Assembly: GCA_963805305.1 (NCBI GenBank)
Contig: CAWDTM010000003.1
Span: 124,001-188,000 of the forward strand
Length of the DNA: 64,000 bases
Source of the DNA: CAVXEH01 sp963805305
Lineage (GTDB): Bacteria; Chloroflexota; Limnocylindria; QHBO01
Direction of reading: 5' to 3'
In this document: positions 48,125-56,765 of the stretch, piece after piece
Position numbering within the stretch: the stretch's first letter is position 1
How the letters are laid out: each line of letters opens with the position of its first letter
The notes under the pieces: generated by a model
Databases searched by the model: none
What the model was told of the DNA's origin: nothing
The model's input: only the letters and a program-made list of their open reading frames with translations
Made by a program: the position numbers and the translations under genes

Positions 48125-48418
48125 ATGGAGACGACCGTGACCATCGAGGGACGAAGCAACGCGCTCCGTGACGCGTTGACCGAGGAGCTTCGCCGCCACC
48201 ACGGAGCCGATACACCCCAGGTGATGTATGCCTGGTCGCGGGCTGTCCCGCCCGCAAGCGGTGCCGGGGTGGTGATGTTCGCCCGCGTGCGGTTCAACCA
48301 CCGCTCGACCATTGTCGAGGCAGCCGGACCCGATGGCGACACCGCCTTCACGCGCCTCGTGCAACGGGCATCCGCATGGTTTCGCGACGGACACTCGTCA
48401 CCGGCGCCGCCGGACTGA
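48125..48418 (+). CDS. Small protein of unknown function
   Basis: A 97-residue soluble protein with strand-helix-strand pattern (TTVTIEGRSNALRDALTEELRRHHGADTPQVMYAWSRA and GVVMFARVRFNHRSTIVEAAGPDGDTAFTRLVQRASAWF). GGGGGT lies before the ATG. It follows the YCII gene on the same strand with a small gap that carries a GTCATACTCA box also found upstream of the YCII gene (47631-47640 region), so they may share regulation. No family is recognised. Confidence 0.62.
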   Translation: METTVTIEGRSNALRDALTEELRRHHGADTPQVMYAWSRAVPPASGAGVVMFARVRFNHRSTIVEAAGPDGDTAFTRLVQRASAWFRDGHSSPAPPD

Positions 48419-48598
48419 GGCCTCTCCCCGCGGCCACCGTGCGCCGGTAACCCCGTTATCGCCATGACCGCCGGGGGTTGACCGGGTGGCGCTCGAGGGG
48501 GTTCCGCGGTCGGCTTGGTAGCCCCATGACCCGAATGGCCGCCGAGGCCGCGGGGTCGAACGTGGCGCCACCACCCGGCGGTCGAATTGGTGACGTGG

Positions 48599-49039
48599 TT
48601 ACCGGGGGCCGGGCGAATGCTCCTTCGTCCACAGGGCCACGGCCCGGGGGCCGGCGCGAGCGAGCCACGCCCCCTCGACGAACTCCGCCAGCTCGTCGCG
48701 GGTCAGCTCGCCCACCCGCGAGGCGCGGAGCAGGACGGAGGGATGCCCGTCGAAGTGGGGCGTGCTGAAGAACGGGAGGGAGGTATCGGCCAGGATGGCC
48801 TCCTTCTCCAGCTCCGAGTCGACCCAGAAGACGATGACATCGGCGTAGCGTTCACCGGTCTCGGGGTCCACGGCATCCGGGCGCGGGGTGCGGAAGAAGA
48901 GGAAGCTGCGGCTGCTGACCTGGTAGACGGGCGGATCCCGGTCCGCCATCCTCACCCCGGGAAGGGCGCGGGCGATGGCGTGGATGTCCTCGACGGTCGC
49001 TGGACGCGAAGCGACGCCATCGGCCTCGTGGGCAGCCAT
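48599..49039 (-). CDS. MmcQ/YjbR-like protein
   Basis: A 146-residue protein resembling the MmcQ/YjbR double-wing family: VEDIHAIARALPGVRM near the start, VYQVSSRSFLFFRTPRPDA, LADTSLPFFSTPHFDGHPSVLLRASRVGELTRDELAEFVEGAWLARA. The family is thought to bind DNA or small ligands, without firm function. It follows the HxlR regulator by four bases, so the two are co-transcribed. The start codon is an ATG close to the regulator's stop. Confidence 0.85.
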   Translation of the reverse strand: MAAHEADGVASRPATVEDIHAIARALPGVRMADRDPPVYQVSSRSFLFFRTPRPDAVDPETGERYADVIVFWVDSELEKEAILADTSLPFFSTPHFDGHPSVLLRASRVGELTRDELAEFVEGAWLARAGPRAVALWTKEHSPGPR

Positions 49040-49043
49040 GCGC

Positions 49044-49709
49044 TCAGTGCGCGACGGCGCTGAACCACTCGGGCAGCCGCTTGATCAACCCGGGATCGCC
49101 GAACAGCGCCACGGAGCCGTCGGTGATGGCGGATCGCCAGTCCCGCGTCCCCCGAGCCAGGGGAACCAGCGCGGGGACCGCCGCCTCGATGAACACGTAT
49201 CGGTCTTCCGGAAGCTTCGGGTCCTCGATGCACACCGACGGCTCTGCGCCACGCTCGGTCACGAGCCAGAAGCGCGGCCGGCCGCTGCCAGGCATGGAGA
49301 TGTCGAGCACCACCGGCCGCGCGGGCACCCGCTGGACGTCGACGCGCTGGCTCAGCCAGCGAACGACGACATCGGGATCGCGTTCGACCATCGCGGGATC
49401 CTCGGGGACGAAGCGCTCCGACCACCCGCGCAGCTCCTGCAGCATCGGCGCCAGCTCCTGTCCTGCATAGGTGAGCGCATAGCCCGCCATGCCCGACCCG
49501 CTCCGGCCGTCACGCACCCGCTCGACCAGGCCCAGGTCGCGCAGCTTGCGCAGCCGCGAGGCGAGCACCGAGCGGCTGATGCCCGCGGCGCCGTCGAGCA
49601 GGTCGCTGAAGGTGCGCGGTCCGTGGAGGAGCATCTCGCGGACGAGGACCAGGCTCCATCGGTCCCCCAGGTGCTCGACCGCCTTGGTGAATGAGCAGTA
49701 GTCACCCAT
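49044..49709 (-). CDS. HxlR-family transcriptional regulator
   Basis: A 221-residue regulator. The N-terminal winged helix (about residues 1-100) starts MGDYCSFTKAVEHLGDRWSLVLVREMLLHGPRTFSDLLDGAAGISRSVLASRLRKLRDLGLVER, which is a clear HxlR pattern with the N-terminal Cys that senses aldehydes or oxidants in some members. The C-terminal half (about 125-215) is SCP2-like. GGGAGA lies before the ATG. It is divergent from a flavin monooxygenase gene 84 bases away, which it probably controls. Confidence 0.92.
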   Translation of the reverse strand: MGDYCSFTKAVEHLGDRWSLVLVREMLLHGPRTFSDLLDGAAGISRSVLASRLRKLRDLGLVERVRDGRSGSGMAGYALTYAGQELAPMLQELRGWSERFVPEDPAMVERDPDVVVRWLSQRVDVQRVPARPVVLDISMPGSGRPRFWLVTERGAEPSVCIEDPKLPEDRYVFIEAAVPALVPLARGTRDWRSAITDGSVALFGDPGLIKRLPEWFSAVAH

Positions 49710-49781
49710 GCACTGATTCTCCCACCCGACCCCAAGACGGCGAGTTCGACGCTGAAACTTCCCGTACGGCGGACCGGCCGG

Positions 49782-49787
49782 TACCGT
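49782..49787 (+). promoter_or_regulatory. -10 hexamer for a leaderless transcript
   Basis: TACCGT, exactly six bases before the ATG at 49794 of the flavin monooxygenase gene. Confidence 0.45.
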
Positions 49788-49793
49788 GCGCCC

Positions 49794-51110
49794 ATGACAT
49801 TGCCCAGCCGAACGCCAATCCTGATCATCGGAGCCGGCCAGGCCGGCCTCACCATGAGCCGGGTGCTGACCCAGGCCGGCCGCGACCACCTGGTCGTCGA
49901 CCGCCGCCCCGCACTGGGTGGCGGCTGGCAGGATCGCTGGGACGGGTTCCGGCTCGTCACGCCCAACGAGTTCTCGTCGTTCCTTGGCCGCCCATATGAC
50001 GAGTCGGACCCCGACGGGTTCATGCCACGCGACGAGATCGTCGGTCGCGTCGCGGGCTACGCGGAGCACATCGGCGCACCCGTCGTCCTGGAGACGGCGG
50101 TGCAGCGTCTGGTGCCCGGGGAGACGGGCGGCTTCCGCGCCGAGACCACCGCGGGCGAGATCGCGGCCGACGAGGTGGTCGTGGCCACCGGCAGCTATCA
50201 CGTCCCCCGGATCCCCGCCCTGGCGAGCGGCCTCGGCGGCGACGTCCACCAGCTCCATTCGAACGACTACCGCAATCCGGCGGCCCTCCCGCCCGGGGCC
50301 GTCCTCGTGGTGGGTTCCGGCCAGACCGGGATCCAGCTGACCGACGAGCTGACCGCTGCCGGCCGGCGCGTCTTCCTGGCCGTGGGCAGCAACGGCTGGG
50401 CGCCGCGCCGCTACCGGGGGCGCGACATCTTCCGCTGGCTCGTCCGCCTGGGAGCGGATGGACCGCGGTACGACGTCAACCCGCCCACGGCCGACACCCT
50501 GCCCGACCCGCGCATGCGCCTGGCGGGAACGCCGCAGCTGACCGGTCACCACGGCGGCAGGCGCGACGTGAGCCTGCGCCGGATGGCCGTTGAGGACGGC
50601 GTGACGCTGCTTGGCCACATCGAGGGCGTCAACGGTGGCCGGGTGCGGGTCACGCCCGACCTGAACGCCCGCCTCACCCGGGCGGAGGGCTTCTTCGGCC
50701 AGCTCTTCCAGCCGATGATCGACACCTACATCGAGCGAGCCGGGATCGACGCGCCGCCGGCGACGCTCACGCCGTACGCCTACGATCCGCCGGAGCGGAC
50801 GGAGCTCGATCTGAAGGCGGAGGGCATCTCGACGGTGCTGTGGACCACCGGGTACCGGATGGACCACTCCTGGATCGCTGCACCCATCGTGGACGAGATG
50901 GGGATCCCCCGCCAGCACCACGGCGTCAGCGACATCCCCGGCCTGTCGTTCATCGGGCTGCTCTGGCAGCAGAGCCAGGCGTCGGCGACGCTCGCCGGAC
51001 CGGCGCTGGACGTCGCCGCCGTCACGGCCGGCATGGGGGTGCCGCCATCGGCGGAGGTGGCGGCGACCGTCGGGGCCTATATGGGCGCCGCCATCCCTGC
51101 CATGCCCTGA
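49794..51110 (+). CDS. Flavin-containing monooxygenase-like NAD(P)/FAD oxidoreductase
   Basis: A 438-residue two-Rossmann flavoprotein. FAD-binding GAGQAGL lies at residues 13-19, with VVDRRPALGGGWQDRWDGFRLVTPNEF following. The NADPH-binding site is VLVVGSGQTGIQLTDELTAAGRRVFLAVG at about 180, and a further conserved stretch is LWTTGYRMDHSWI. It belongs to the group of CzcO/flavin-containing monooxygenases that oxygenate soft nucleophiles or ketones. It is divergent from the HxlR regulator, suggesting induction by an electrophile. The substrate is unknown. Confidence 0.9.
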   Translation: MTLPSRTPILIIGAGQAGLTMSRVLTQAGRDHLVVDRRPALGGGWQDRWDGFRLVTPNEFSSFLGRPYDESDPDGFMPRDEIVGRVAGYAEHIGAPVVLETAVQRLVPGETGGFRAETTAGEIAADEVVVATGSYHVPRIPALASGLGGDVHQLHSNDYRNPAALPPGAVLVVGSGQTGIQLTDELTAAGRRVFLAVGSNGWAPRRYRGRDIFRWLVRLGADGPRYDVNPPTADTLPDPRMRLAGTPQLTGHHGGRRDVSLRRMAVEDGVTLLGHIEGVNGGRVRVTPDLNARLTRAEGFFGQLFQPMIDTYIERAGIDAPPATLTPYAYDPPERTELDLKAEGISTVLWTTGYRMDHSWIAAPIVDEMGIPRQHHGVSDIPGLSFIGLLWQQSQASATLAGPALDVAAVTAGMGVPPSAEVAATVGAYMGAAIPAMP

Positions 51111-51123
51111 CGCGCGCATCGCG

Positions 51124-51129
51124 TACCGT
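51124..51129 (+). promoter_or_regulatory. -10 hexamer for a leaderless transcript
   Basis: TACCGT, exactly six bases before the ATG at 51136. A GGAGG falls between but would be only one base from the start. Confidence 0.4.
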
Positions 51130-51135
51130 GGAGGC

Positions 51136-51822
51136 ATGACCGACCGGTTGCGCATCACCTGCGAGATCGGGCCCAAGCGACGGGTGGTGGCCGGAGCGCT
51201 GGACTGGCCCGGCCTGGACCGATGGGGCAGATCCGAGGATGCCGCGCTGGAGACGCTGACCGGCTACCTCCCGCGCTACGCCGATGTCGCCCGCCGCGCG
51301 GGCCTGGCCGATGCCTTCGAGCGCGTCGCGGGTGCGCCACGCCTCGAGGTGGTGGACCGGCACCCCGGATCGAGCACCACCGACTTCTGGGGCATCGTCC
51401 ATTTCCCGTCGCAGGTCGAGCACGAGGAGTTGATCTCCGACGAGCTTGAGCGGCGGCTGGCCCTCCTGCGAGCGGCGTGGGCGTACTTCGACGACGTGGC
51501 GGGGCGGGTCTCCGCCAAGCTGGCGAAGGGACCACGGGGCGGTGGCCGCACGCGCGACCAGATCATCGTCCACGTCTATGCCTCGGAACGGCACAACTGG
51601 TGGCGCAAGGTCGGCCTGCGCCTCAGCGACGAGCCGCTGCTGGCCCCGGACGAGCTGGCGGCATATCGGGCCGACTACGTCGACCGCATTCGCGCCTTCC
51701 ACGCCGAGGGGAAGCCGGCCCGGACCTGGCCGCTCGCGTTCCTCATCCGCCGCACCGCGCAGCACACGCTCGACCATGCCTGGGAGCTGGAGGACAGGGA
51801 CCTCACGAGCGCAGGTAGATGA
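51136..51822 (+). CDS. Conserved hypothetical protein with HicB-like start and helical end
   Basis: A 228-residue soluble protein. Residues about 8-60 (TCEIGPKRRVVAGALDWPGLDRWGRSEDAALETLTGYLPRYADVARRAG) resemble the strand-helix pattern of HicB-like domains. The rest is helical with HVYASERHNWWRKVGLRL and a C-terminal IRRTAQHTLDHAWELEDR that recalls DinB-like folds with a possible His-based metal site. No named family is certain. It overlaps the convergent response regulator gene by 20 bases. Confidence 0.78.
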   Translation: MTDRLRITCEIGPKRRVVAGALDWPGLDRWGRSEDAALETLTGYLPRYADVARRAGLADAFERVAGAPRLEVVDRHPGSSTTDFWGIVHFPSQVEHEELISDELERRLALLRAAWAYFDDVAGRVSAKLAKGPRGGGRTRDQIIVHVYASERHNWWRKVGLRLSDEPLLAPDELAAYRADYVDRIRAFHAEGKPARTWPLAFLIRRTAQHTLDHAWELEDRDLTSAGR

Positions 51823-52465
51823 GCACCGCCAGCACGCGTCGGTGCGCGGATTGCTCAGGCTCCAGGCCGAGCTTGGAGAAGATCGTGCGGATATGGCCCT
51901 CGATGGTCTTGGGCTCCAGGACCAGCTGCTCGGCAATGGCCTGGTTCGACCGCCCCTCGGCCATCAGCGCCAGCACCTCGCGCTCGCGCGGCGTCAGCTC
52001 GTCCAGCGGATTCCGCGGTCGCGCGCGACCCAGCAGCTCCCCCACCAGCTCGGAGTCAAGGACGGTACCTCCGGCGCCGACACGCCGGATGGCCTCTGTC
52101 AGATCGGTGTCACGCATGACCCGATCCTTCAGCAGGTAGCCGACACCCGCGGGATTGGCCCGCAGCAGGCGGACGGCGTGGCCGGTCTCGACGTGCGCCG
52201 AGAGGAGCAGGATCGCCGTCATCGGGAACTGCTCGCGAATGGCGATGGCTGCTTCGAGACCTTCCGTGCGATGGGACGGCGGCATGCGGATATCCAGGAT
52301 CACCACGTCCGGCCGCTCGCGCCCCACCGCCTCCAGCGCCCCATCGGCGTCGCCGACCTCCGCCACGACGTCGAAGCCCTCGCCGGCGAGCAGGTGCACG
52401 AGCCCAGATCGGAAGAGGACGGAGTCGTCCGCGACCACGACCCGGAGGCGGGCAGGTTCGGTCAT
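51803..52465 (-). CDS. NarL/LuxR-type response regulator
   Basis: A 220-residue regulator. The receiver (about residues 6-122) has the acidic pair in VVADDS, the phosphoacceptor Asp in DVVILDIRMPPSHRTEG, Ser in LLLSAHVETGHAVRLL and Lys in GYLLKDR. The LuxR-type HTH (about 155-215) is LTPREREVLALMAEGRSNQAIAEQLVLEPKTIEGHIRTIFSKLGLE. It overlaps the kinase stop (ATGA) and its own 3' end overlaps the convergent gene by 20 bases. With the kinase it forms a two-component system of unknown stimulus. Confidence 0.93.
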   Translation of the reverse strand: MTEPARLRVVVADDSVLFRSGLVHLLAGEGFDVVAEVGDADGALEAVGRERPDVVILDIRMPPSHRTEGLEAAIAIREQFPMTAILLLSAHVETGHAVRLLRANPAGVGYLLKDRVMRDTDLTEAIRRVGAGGTVLDSELVGELLGRARPRNPLDELTPREREVLALMAEGRSNQAIAEQLVLEPKTIEGHIRTIFSKLGLEPEQSAHRRVLAVLIYLRS

Positions 52466-54240
52466 TCGACAGGGAGCCAGGCGCGGACGAGGGTGCCTCC
52501 CCCGGTTGGGCTCTCGATCGACAGCGTCCCGCCCACGGCCTGGGCCCGGTCGCGCAGGCCGCGGACGCCGGAGCCGCCGGCCTGGTCCGCGCCCCCGTCC
52601 CCGTCGTCGCGGATCTCGAGGTTGAGCCCCCCGTCGCTGACGTGGGCGCGGATGGTGACGCCACTGGCACCGGAGTGCTTCAGGACATTGGTGAGCGCCT
52701 CCGCAACGATGAAGTAGGCGGTTGTCTCGATGCGGTCGGGGAGCCGCCGGTCATCGAGCTCGACCACCACCGGGATGGGCGAGCTGTCGGCGAGGCTGCG
52801 GATCGCGGGAGCGACGCCATCGGCGAGAGCGGTCGGATGGATCCCGCGAGCCAGCTCCCGGAGCTCGCGCAGGCCGCGTTCCAGCTCCTGTGCCGCCTCG
52901 TCGAGGACCGCCAGGAGCGCAGGGTCGGCCTCCGCCCGTCGACGGGCCTGGCGCAGCGCGAACCCGAGCGCCACGAGGCGCTGCTGCGCGCCATCGTGGA
53001 GATCGCGCTCCAGCCGCCGGCGCCCCTCGTCGGTCGCTTCAACGATCCGGGCCCGCGACGCGCGCACCTCCTCCAGCTGCGCCCGCAGCGCCGCGGCCAG
53101 CCGAGCGTTGTCCAGCGTCAGGCGCGAGGCCGCGGCCGCGCTCTCGACAAGCGCGGGCTCCACCGCCCCGTCGTGGATGAGGAGAGCCAGCGTGTCGTCA
53201 CCGGCACGGACGTGCGTGACGTCGCGAGCCGCCCCCTCGGCGGGCACCTCCACGGGACGGCCCTCCGAGTCGACGTAGCCAGGTCCGTCCGGGGCAGGGA
53301 AGGCCAGCCGGAGGGAGGGATCGTGGACCGCGCGGCCCAGCGCGGCCTCGAGGTCGCTGGTCGCCACCCCGTCGAGCTCGCGGACGAGATCGGCAATCGA
53401 TGCGCGATGGAGCTGGGTCTGCAGCAGCCCGATCAGGAAGGCGACGGGCAGCAGGAAATTCCACAGCGAGGCAACAGGGCCGGTCGAGATCGAGAAGAGC
53501 AGGTCCGATCCGACCGCCCGCGCAAGAAAGTAGGTCCCGACCACCACGAGCGTGACGGGGCTCACCCAGAAGACCGGCGCCAGCGCACGACGCGCCACGG
53601 GGGATCCGCGCCGCCACTTGTCCAGGACCGTCCCGATGACGAGGAAGGTGAGGGCCAGCGCGACCAGGTTGGCCACCGGCTGCAACGCCGTGGCCAGCTG
53701 CTCGTTGGGCCAGACCAGGAACGGGTTGGCGAACGGCCACGAGGCGGGATAGGGCGTCAAGAGACGGAGTCCCACCGTGGCCACCAGGAACCATGCATAC
53801 ACCGCAATGAGCAGGCGTCTCGACCAGCCGACCGTGCGCCCGTCGGGGAAGGCGAGGTAGACGTTGGCCAGGACGACGGTCCCGGCCGTGTTCCACATGT
53901 CACCAACAGTCCAGAGCAGCCCATTGTCGCTCGTGCTGAGGAACGGGACGAGGCTCGCGAACCCGGTCAGGACCAGCAGGAGGCCAACGCGGTTGCCGGG
54001 CCGAGCGCGCCACGCAATGAGGCCCACGCCGACGGTGAACAGGTACGCCGCGAGCTGGATCAGCCAGGCACCGATGTCGGTCGTGTCGCGGTACGGGGTC
54101 GTCATGAGGAGGGTGAGACAGATCCCGCCGGCGACGACCGCCAGGACACCAGTCGCGACGACGACCCACAGGGCAAGGACTCGGGGCGCGTCCCCGGCGG
54201 GAAGCCGGGGTGGCGCGGTCAGAAGCGGTTCGGCGCTCAC
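52462..54240 (-). CDS. NarL-system sensor histidine kinase (HisKA_3)
   Basis: A 592-residue kinase with a membrane region of about eight helices (residues 20-275), a GAF-like region (about 300-370), a coiled-coil linker and a DHp/HisKA_3 domain with the phosphoacceptor His in RRRLERDLHDGAQQRLVALGFALR. HATPase_c has VAEALTNVLKHSGASGVTI, DDGDGG and GSGVRGLRDRAQAVGGTL. The start is a GTG without strong ribosome binding site. The many-helix sensor with no clear ligand pocket leaves the stimulus open. The response regulator follows with ATGA overlap. Confidence 0.92.
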   Translation of the reverse strand: MSAEPLLTAPPRLPAGDAPRVLALWVVVATGVLAVVAGGICLTLLMTTPYRDTTDIGAWLIQLAAYLFTVGVGLIAWRARPGNRVGLLLVLTGFASLVPFLSTSDNGLLWTVGDMWNTAGTVVLANVYLAFPDGRTVGWSRRLLIAVYAWFLVATVGLRLLTPYPASWPFANPFLVWPNEQLATALQPVANLVALALTFLVIGTVLDKWRRGSPVARRALAPVFWVSPVTLVVVGTYFLARAVGSDLLFSISTGPVASLWNFLLPVAFLIGLLQTQLHRASIADLVRELDGVATSDLEAALGRAVHDPSLRLAFPAPDGPGYVDSEGRPVEVPAEGAARDVTHVRAGDDTLALLIHDGAVEPALVESAAAASRLTLDNARLAAALRAQLEEVRASRARIVEATDEGRRRLERDLHDGAQQRLVALGFALRQARRRAEADPALLAVLDEAAQELERGLRELRELARGIHPTALADGVAPAIRSLADSSPIPVVVELDDRRLPDRIETTAYFIVAEALTNVLKHSGASGVTIRAHVSDGGLNLEIRDDGDGGADQAGGSGVRGLRDRAQAVGGTLSIESPTGGGTLVRAWLPVE

Positions 54241-54491
54241 AGCCGCCTGCCGCCAGTGAACCCTTGGCCGGGCATGCGCACGATCCTCCCACCTGAGTCA
54301 ACCGACGGCCGCGCGTTTCGCGAGCTTCGGTCCGCCTCAGCCTCGCGCCTGGCACCGATGCGTGGCCACCGTGCAGACCCTCGAATTCGCGGCCGTCGAT
54401 CGCGGGCAGGCACCGGCGACCAGCCGATGCGCGCCGCAGACACTCGTGCCAGTGGGCCAGGACACGCTGGCCCCGCAGAAGGAGCCCCGAA

Positions 54492-54743
54492 ATGGGAACA
54501 CGAGTAGTCACACTGCCGCCATCCGCATCCGCGCATCACGCGGGACATGGGTGGAGCATCGACACCACGAAGACGATCGCGATGCTCTGGATCTCCGGCC
54601 TGATGCTCATGGCCTCGGTGGCCATCGGCTCGTTGTCGGCCTTCCAGGACGTGCAGGCGGCATCTGTCTCCGGCACCGGACCCTGGTTCGGGGTCATCGC
54701 CACGGCGCCGCCCGGGCCGGCGCCCAGTCCCGCGATCCGCTGA
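54492..54743 (+). CDS. Small single-helix membrane protein
   Basis: An 83-residue protein with one hydrophobic segment (about residues 30-48, AMLWISGLMLMASVAIGSLS) and a Pro/Ala-rich end. AAGGAG lies seven bases before the ATG. It stands alone between the two-component system and the convergent oxidoreductase. No family is recognised. Confidence 0.62.
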   Translation: MGTRVVTLPPSASAHHAGHGWSIDTTKTIAMLWISGLMLMASVAIGSLSAFQDVQAASVSGTGPWFGVIATAPPGPAPSPAIR

Positions 54744-54753
54744 CGGAACCCTC

Positions 54754-55903
54754 CTAGCGCTCGTCGATGCTGACCCAGGCTCCGCTCCGGGCGCTTTCGA
54801 CGACCGCCTCGACGAGCGCCACCGCTCGGACGCCATCGGCCAGGGAGGGATATGGACAACGAGCCGGACGCCGGATCGGTGCCATCGTCAATCGCACCGT
54901 AGAACGAGCGCATCAGGTCGCGCATCGCCTCCGCCCAGCCCTCCGGATGGCCGGCGGGCAGCGAGGGCACGCCAGCGGCGGGCGGCGGCGCCAGGGGCCG
55001 GATCAGCGTCCGCTCGTCCTCGCGGGTCCCGATCCAGAGCCGCTCCGGGATCTCCTGCGCCCAGGCAAGTGAGGCGTCCGATCCGGCCAGCTCCAGGGTG
55101 AAGGCGTTCCTGTGGCCGGTGCTGACCTGGCTCAGCACCATGGCTCCGCGCGCGCCCGAGGCGAATCGGACCAGGACGGTCGCGGCATCCTCGGAGCCGA
55201 TCTTCACCGGCACGCGCTCGCCCGTCGACTCGGCGAAAGCCACGGCCGCCACCGCGGGTCGCTGCCGGACCGGGATGAAGGTGGCGAAATCGGCGCAGAC
55301 CGCGGTGATCTCATCTCCGCTGATGTACTCCGCGGTGTTGAACCAGTGCGAGCCGATGTCGGCCACTGCCCGGGACTCGCCCGCGGACGGCTCCAGGCGC
55401 CAGTTGTAATCAGTCTCGGTGGAGAGCCAGTCCTGCAGGTAGGCGCCGTGCACCAGACGGAGGGAGCCGAGTGCGCCACTCGCCACCATCTGCTGCGCCT
55501 CGCGGACCATGGGATAGCCGCGATAGGTGAAGGCCACCGCGCCGTGCCTGCCCCGCTCGGCGGCCAGTGCCTGGAGCCCGCGGGCATCGGCGCTGTTCAG
55601 GGCCAGCGGCTTCTCGACCACCACGTGCTTCCCGGCGCGCAGCGCCCGTTCCGCGAGGTCCACGTGGCTGTCGTTGGGCGTGCAGACGTGCACCACGTCG
55701 ACATCGGCGTCTCGGAAGACCGCTTCCGGGTCCGTGCTCGCCTGCGGGACGCCCAGCGCTGCTGCGCGTGCGCGCGTGCGCTCCGGGTTGGCACCAACGA
55801 GCCAGGCCACGTCCGCGTAGCCGGCGCGCCGGATGGCGTCGACGTGGAAGGGGCCCACGAAGCCCGTGCCGATGACCGCCGCCCGCACCCGTCGCTCCGC
55901 CAT
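54754..55903 (-). pseudogene. Gfo/Idh/MocA-family oxidoreductase gene with a C-terminal frameshift
   Basis: The first 347 or so residues are a normal dehydrogenase: Rossmann start RVRAAVIGTGFVGPFHVDAIRRAGY, GKHVVVEKPLALNSADARGLQALA with the catalytic EKP, and DIGSHWFNTAEYISG. Then one extra base near 54850-54860 puts the end out of frame. In the correct frame the tail would read YPSLADGVRAVALVEAVVESARSGAWVSID and stop at 54754, as expected for the family; the shifted frame instead runs on past the next gene. An NAD(P)-dependent sugar or inositol dehydrogenase. Real pseudogene or sequencing error. Confidence 0.85.
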
Positions 55904-55909
55904 GGGGTG

Positions 55910-55915
55910 ATGGTA
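55910..55915 (-). promoter_or_regulatory. -10 hexamer for a leaderless transcript
   Basis: TACCAT on the minus strand, exactly six bases before the ATG at 55903 of the Gfo/Idh/MocA gene. Confidence 0.45.
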
Positions 55916-55949
55916 GCCGGTGCCCCCGCACCGCCCACCTGCCGCGCGC

Positions 55950-56633
55950 CTAGGCGCCGGGGGCGACGTCCGCGTCCCGCGATCGCTCCAGCCCGTCCAG
56001 GATCAGGTCCAGACCGAACGCGAACGGACCCGGCTCGTCCGCCCGGCGCTCGCGCTGGTGCTCACGGGCGTGCTCCGCAAGATGCGGCAGCGCATCGGCG
56101 TCGAACAGGTCGAAGGCGTTCGTCACCGGACCCAGGCGTTCGAGCCCGGCGCGAATCCCGACCAGCCACAGGGTGAAGCCCATGATGTGGCTGTCCAGGA
56201 CGTGGTAGGCGAGATCCGTCTGCTCCGCTGAGAAGCCCGCGCCCCGCAGGCAGCCCAGGATGGCATCCATCTGGCGCAGCCGCGCGGGGCTCACCACCGG
56301 ACGCGAGAGGATCATGGCGGTCGCCCACGGGTGGCGCAGGAGGACCTCGTGCGCCGATGTCGCCGCCAGCTTCAGGGATGCCTTCCAGTCGGGGCCTGCC
56401 GGCGGCAGCGTCATCTCCCGGACCACGGTCTCGACCATCCCGTCGATGATCTCGTCCTTGCCGGCGACGTGGTAGTAGACCGACATCGCCCCGGCCCCCA
56501 GCTCATCGGCCAGGCGCCGCATGGTCAGCGCCTCGATGCCATCGCGATCGGCCAGGCCGATGGCGGCACCAAGCACCCGCTCGCGGCTCAGCTTCGCGGC
56601 GGATCCTCCCCCCGGTTCTGGCTGCGGTGCCAT
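55950..56633 (-). CDS. TetR-family regulator with tetracycline-repressor-type C-terminus
   Basis: A 227-residue regulator. The HTH (about residues 15-60) is KLSRERVLGAAIGLADRDGIEALTMRRLADELGAGAMSVYYHVAGKDEIIDGMVETVV, the TetR_N pattern with the V-Y-Y/W-H-V-x-x-K block of the tetracycline-repressor subgroup. The rest is a TetR_C_1-like helical ligand domain. AGGAG precedes the ATG. It is divergent from a nitroreductase gene; two perfect TCGTACNNNGTACGA palindromes lie between them, which it very likely binds. Confidence 0.93.
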   Translation of the reverse strand: MAPQPEPGGGSAAKLSRERVLGAAIGLADRDGIEALTMRRLADELGAGAMSVYYHVAGKDEIIDGMVETVVREMTLPPAGPDWKASLKLAATSAHEVLLRHPWATAMILSRPVVSPARLRQMDAILGCLRGAGFSAEQTDLAYHVLDSHIMGFTLWLVGIRAGLERLGPVTNAFDLFDADALPHLAEHAREHQRERRADEPGPFAFGLDLILDGLERSRDADVAPGA

Positions 56634-56660
56634 GGCACTCCTGCTGGCGGGTCTTGACAT

Positions 56661-56675
56661 TCGTACAGCGTACGA
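56661..56675. promoter_or_regulatory. TetR-type operator, site 1
   Basis: TCGTAC-AGC-GTACGA, perfect inverted repeat, 28 bases from the TetR gene start. Confidence 0.85.
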
Positions 56676-56694
56676 CTACGGTGGCCGTGCGTCC

Positions 56695-56709
56695 TCGTAC
56701 ATCGTACGA
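56695..56709. promoter_or_regulatory. TetR-type operator, site 2
   Basis: TCGTAC-ATC-GTACGA, perfect inverted repeat, 34 bases centre to centre from site 1 and 57 bases before the nitroreductase start. Confidence 0.85.
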
Positions 56710-56765
56710 ACAACACGCCACCAGCGCCATCGTTCTCGGCGCAGCCGCGACAGAGGGAGCATCCG

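Noticed and set aside
49710..51176. Minus-strand frame extending the HxlR gene upstream through the monooxygenase
   Set aside because: The HxlR protein starts naturally at 49709 with a ribosome binding site. The extension has no similarity to any fold and is antisense to an FAD-binding protein with intact motifs.
54536..54850. The apparent C-terminal extension of the Gfo/Idh/MocA protein in its own frame
   Set aside because: The Arg/Gly-rich tail does not match the family. The expected tail is found in another frame, so the extension is the product of a frameshift.
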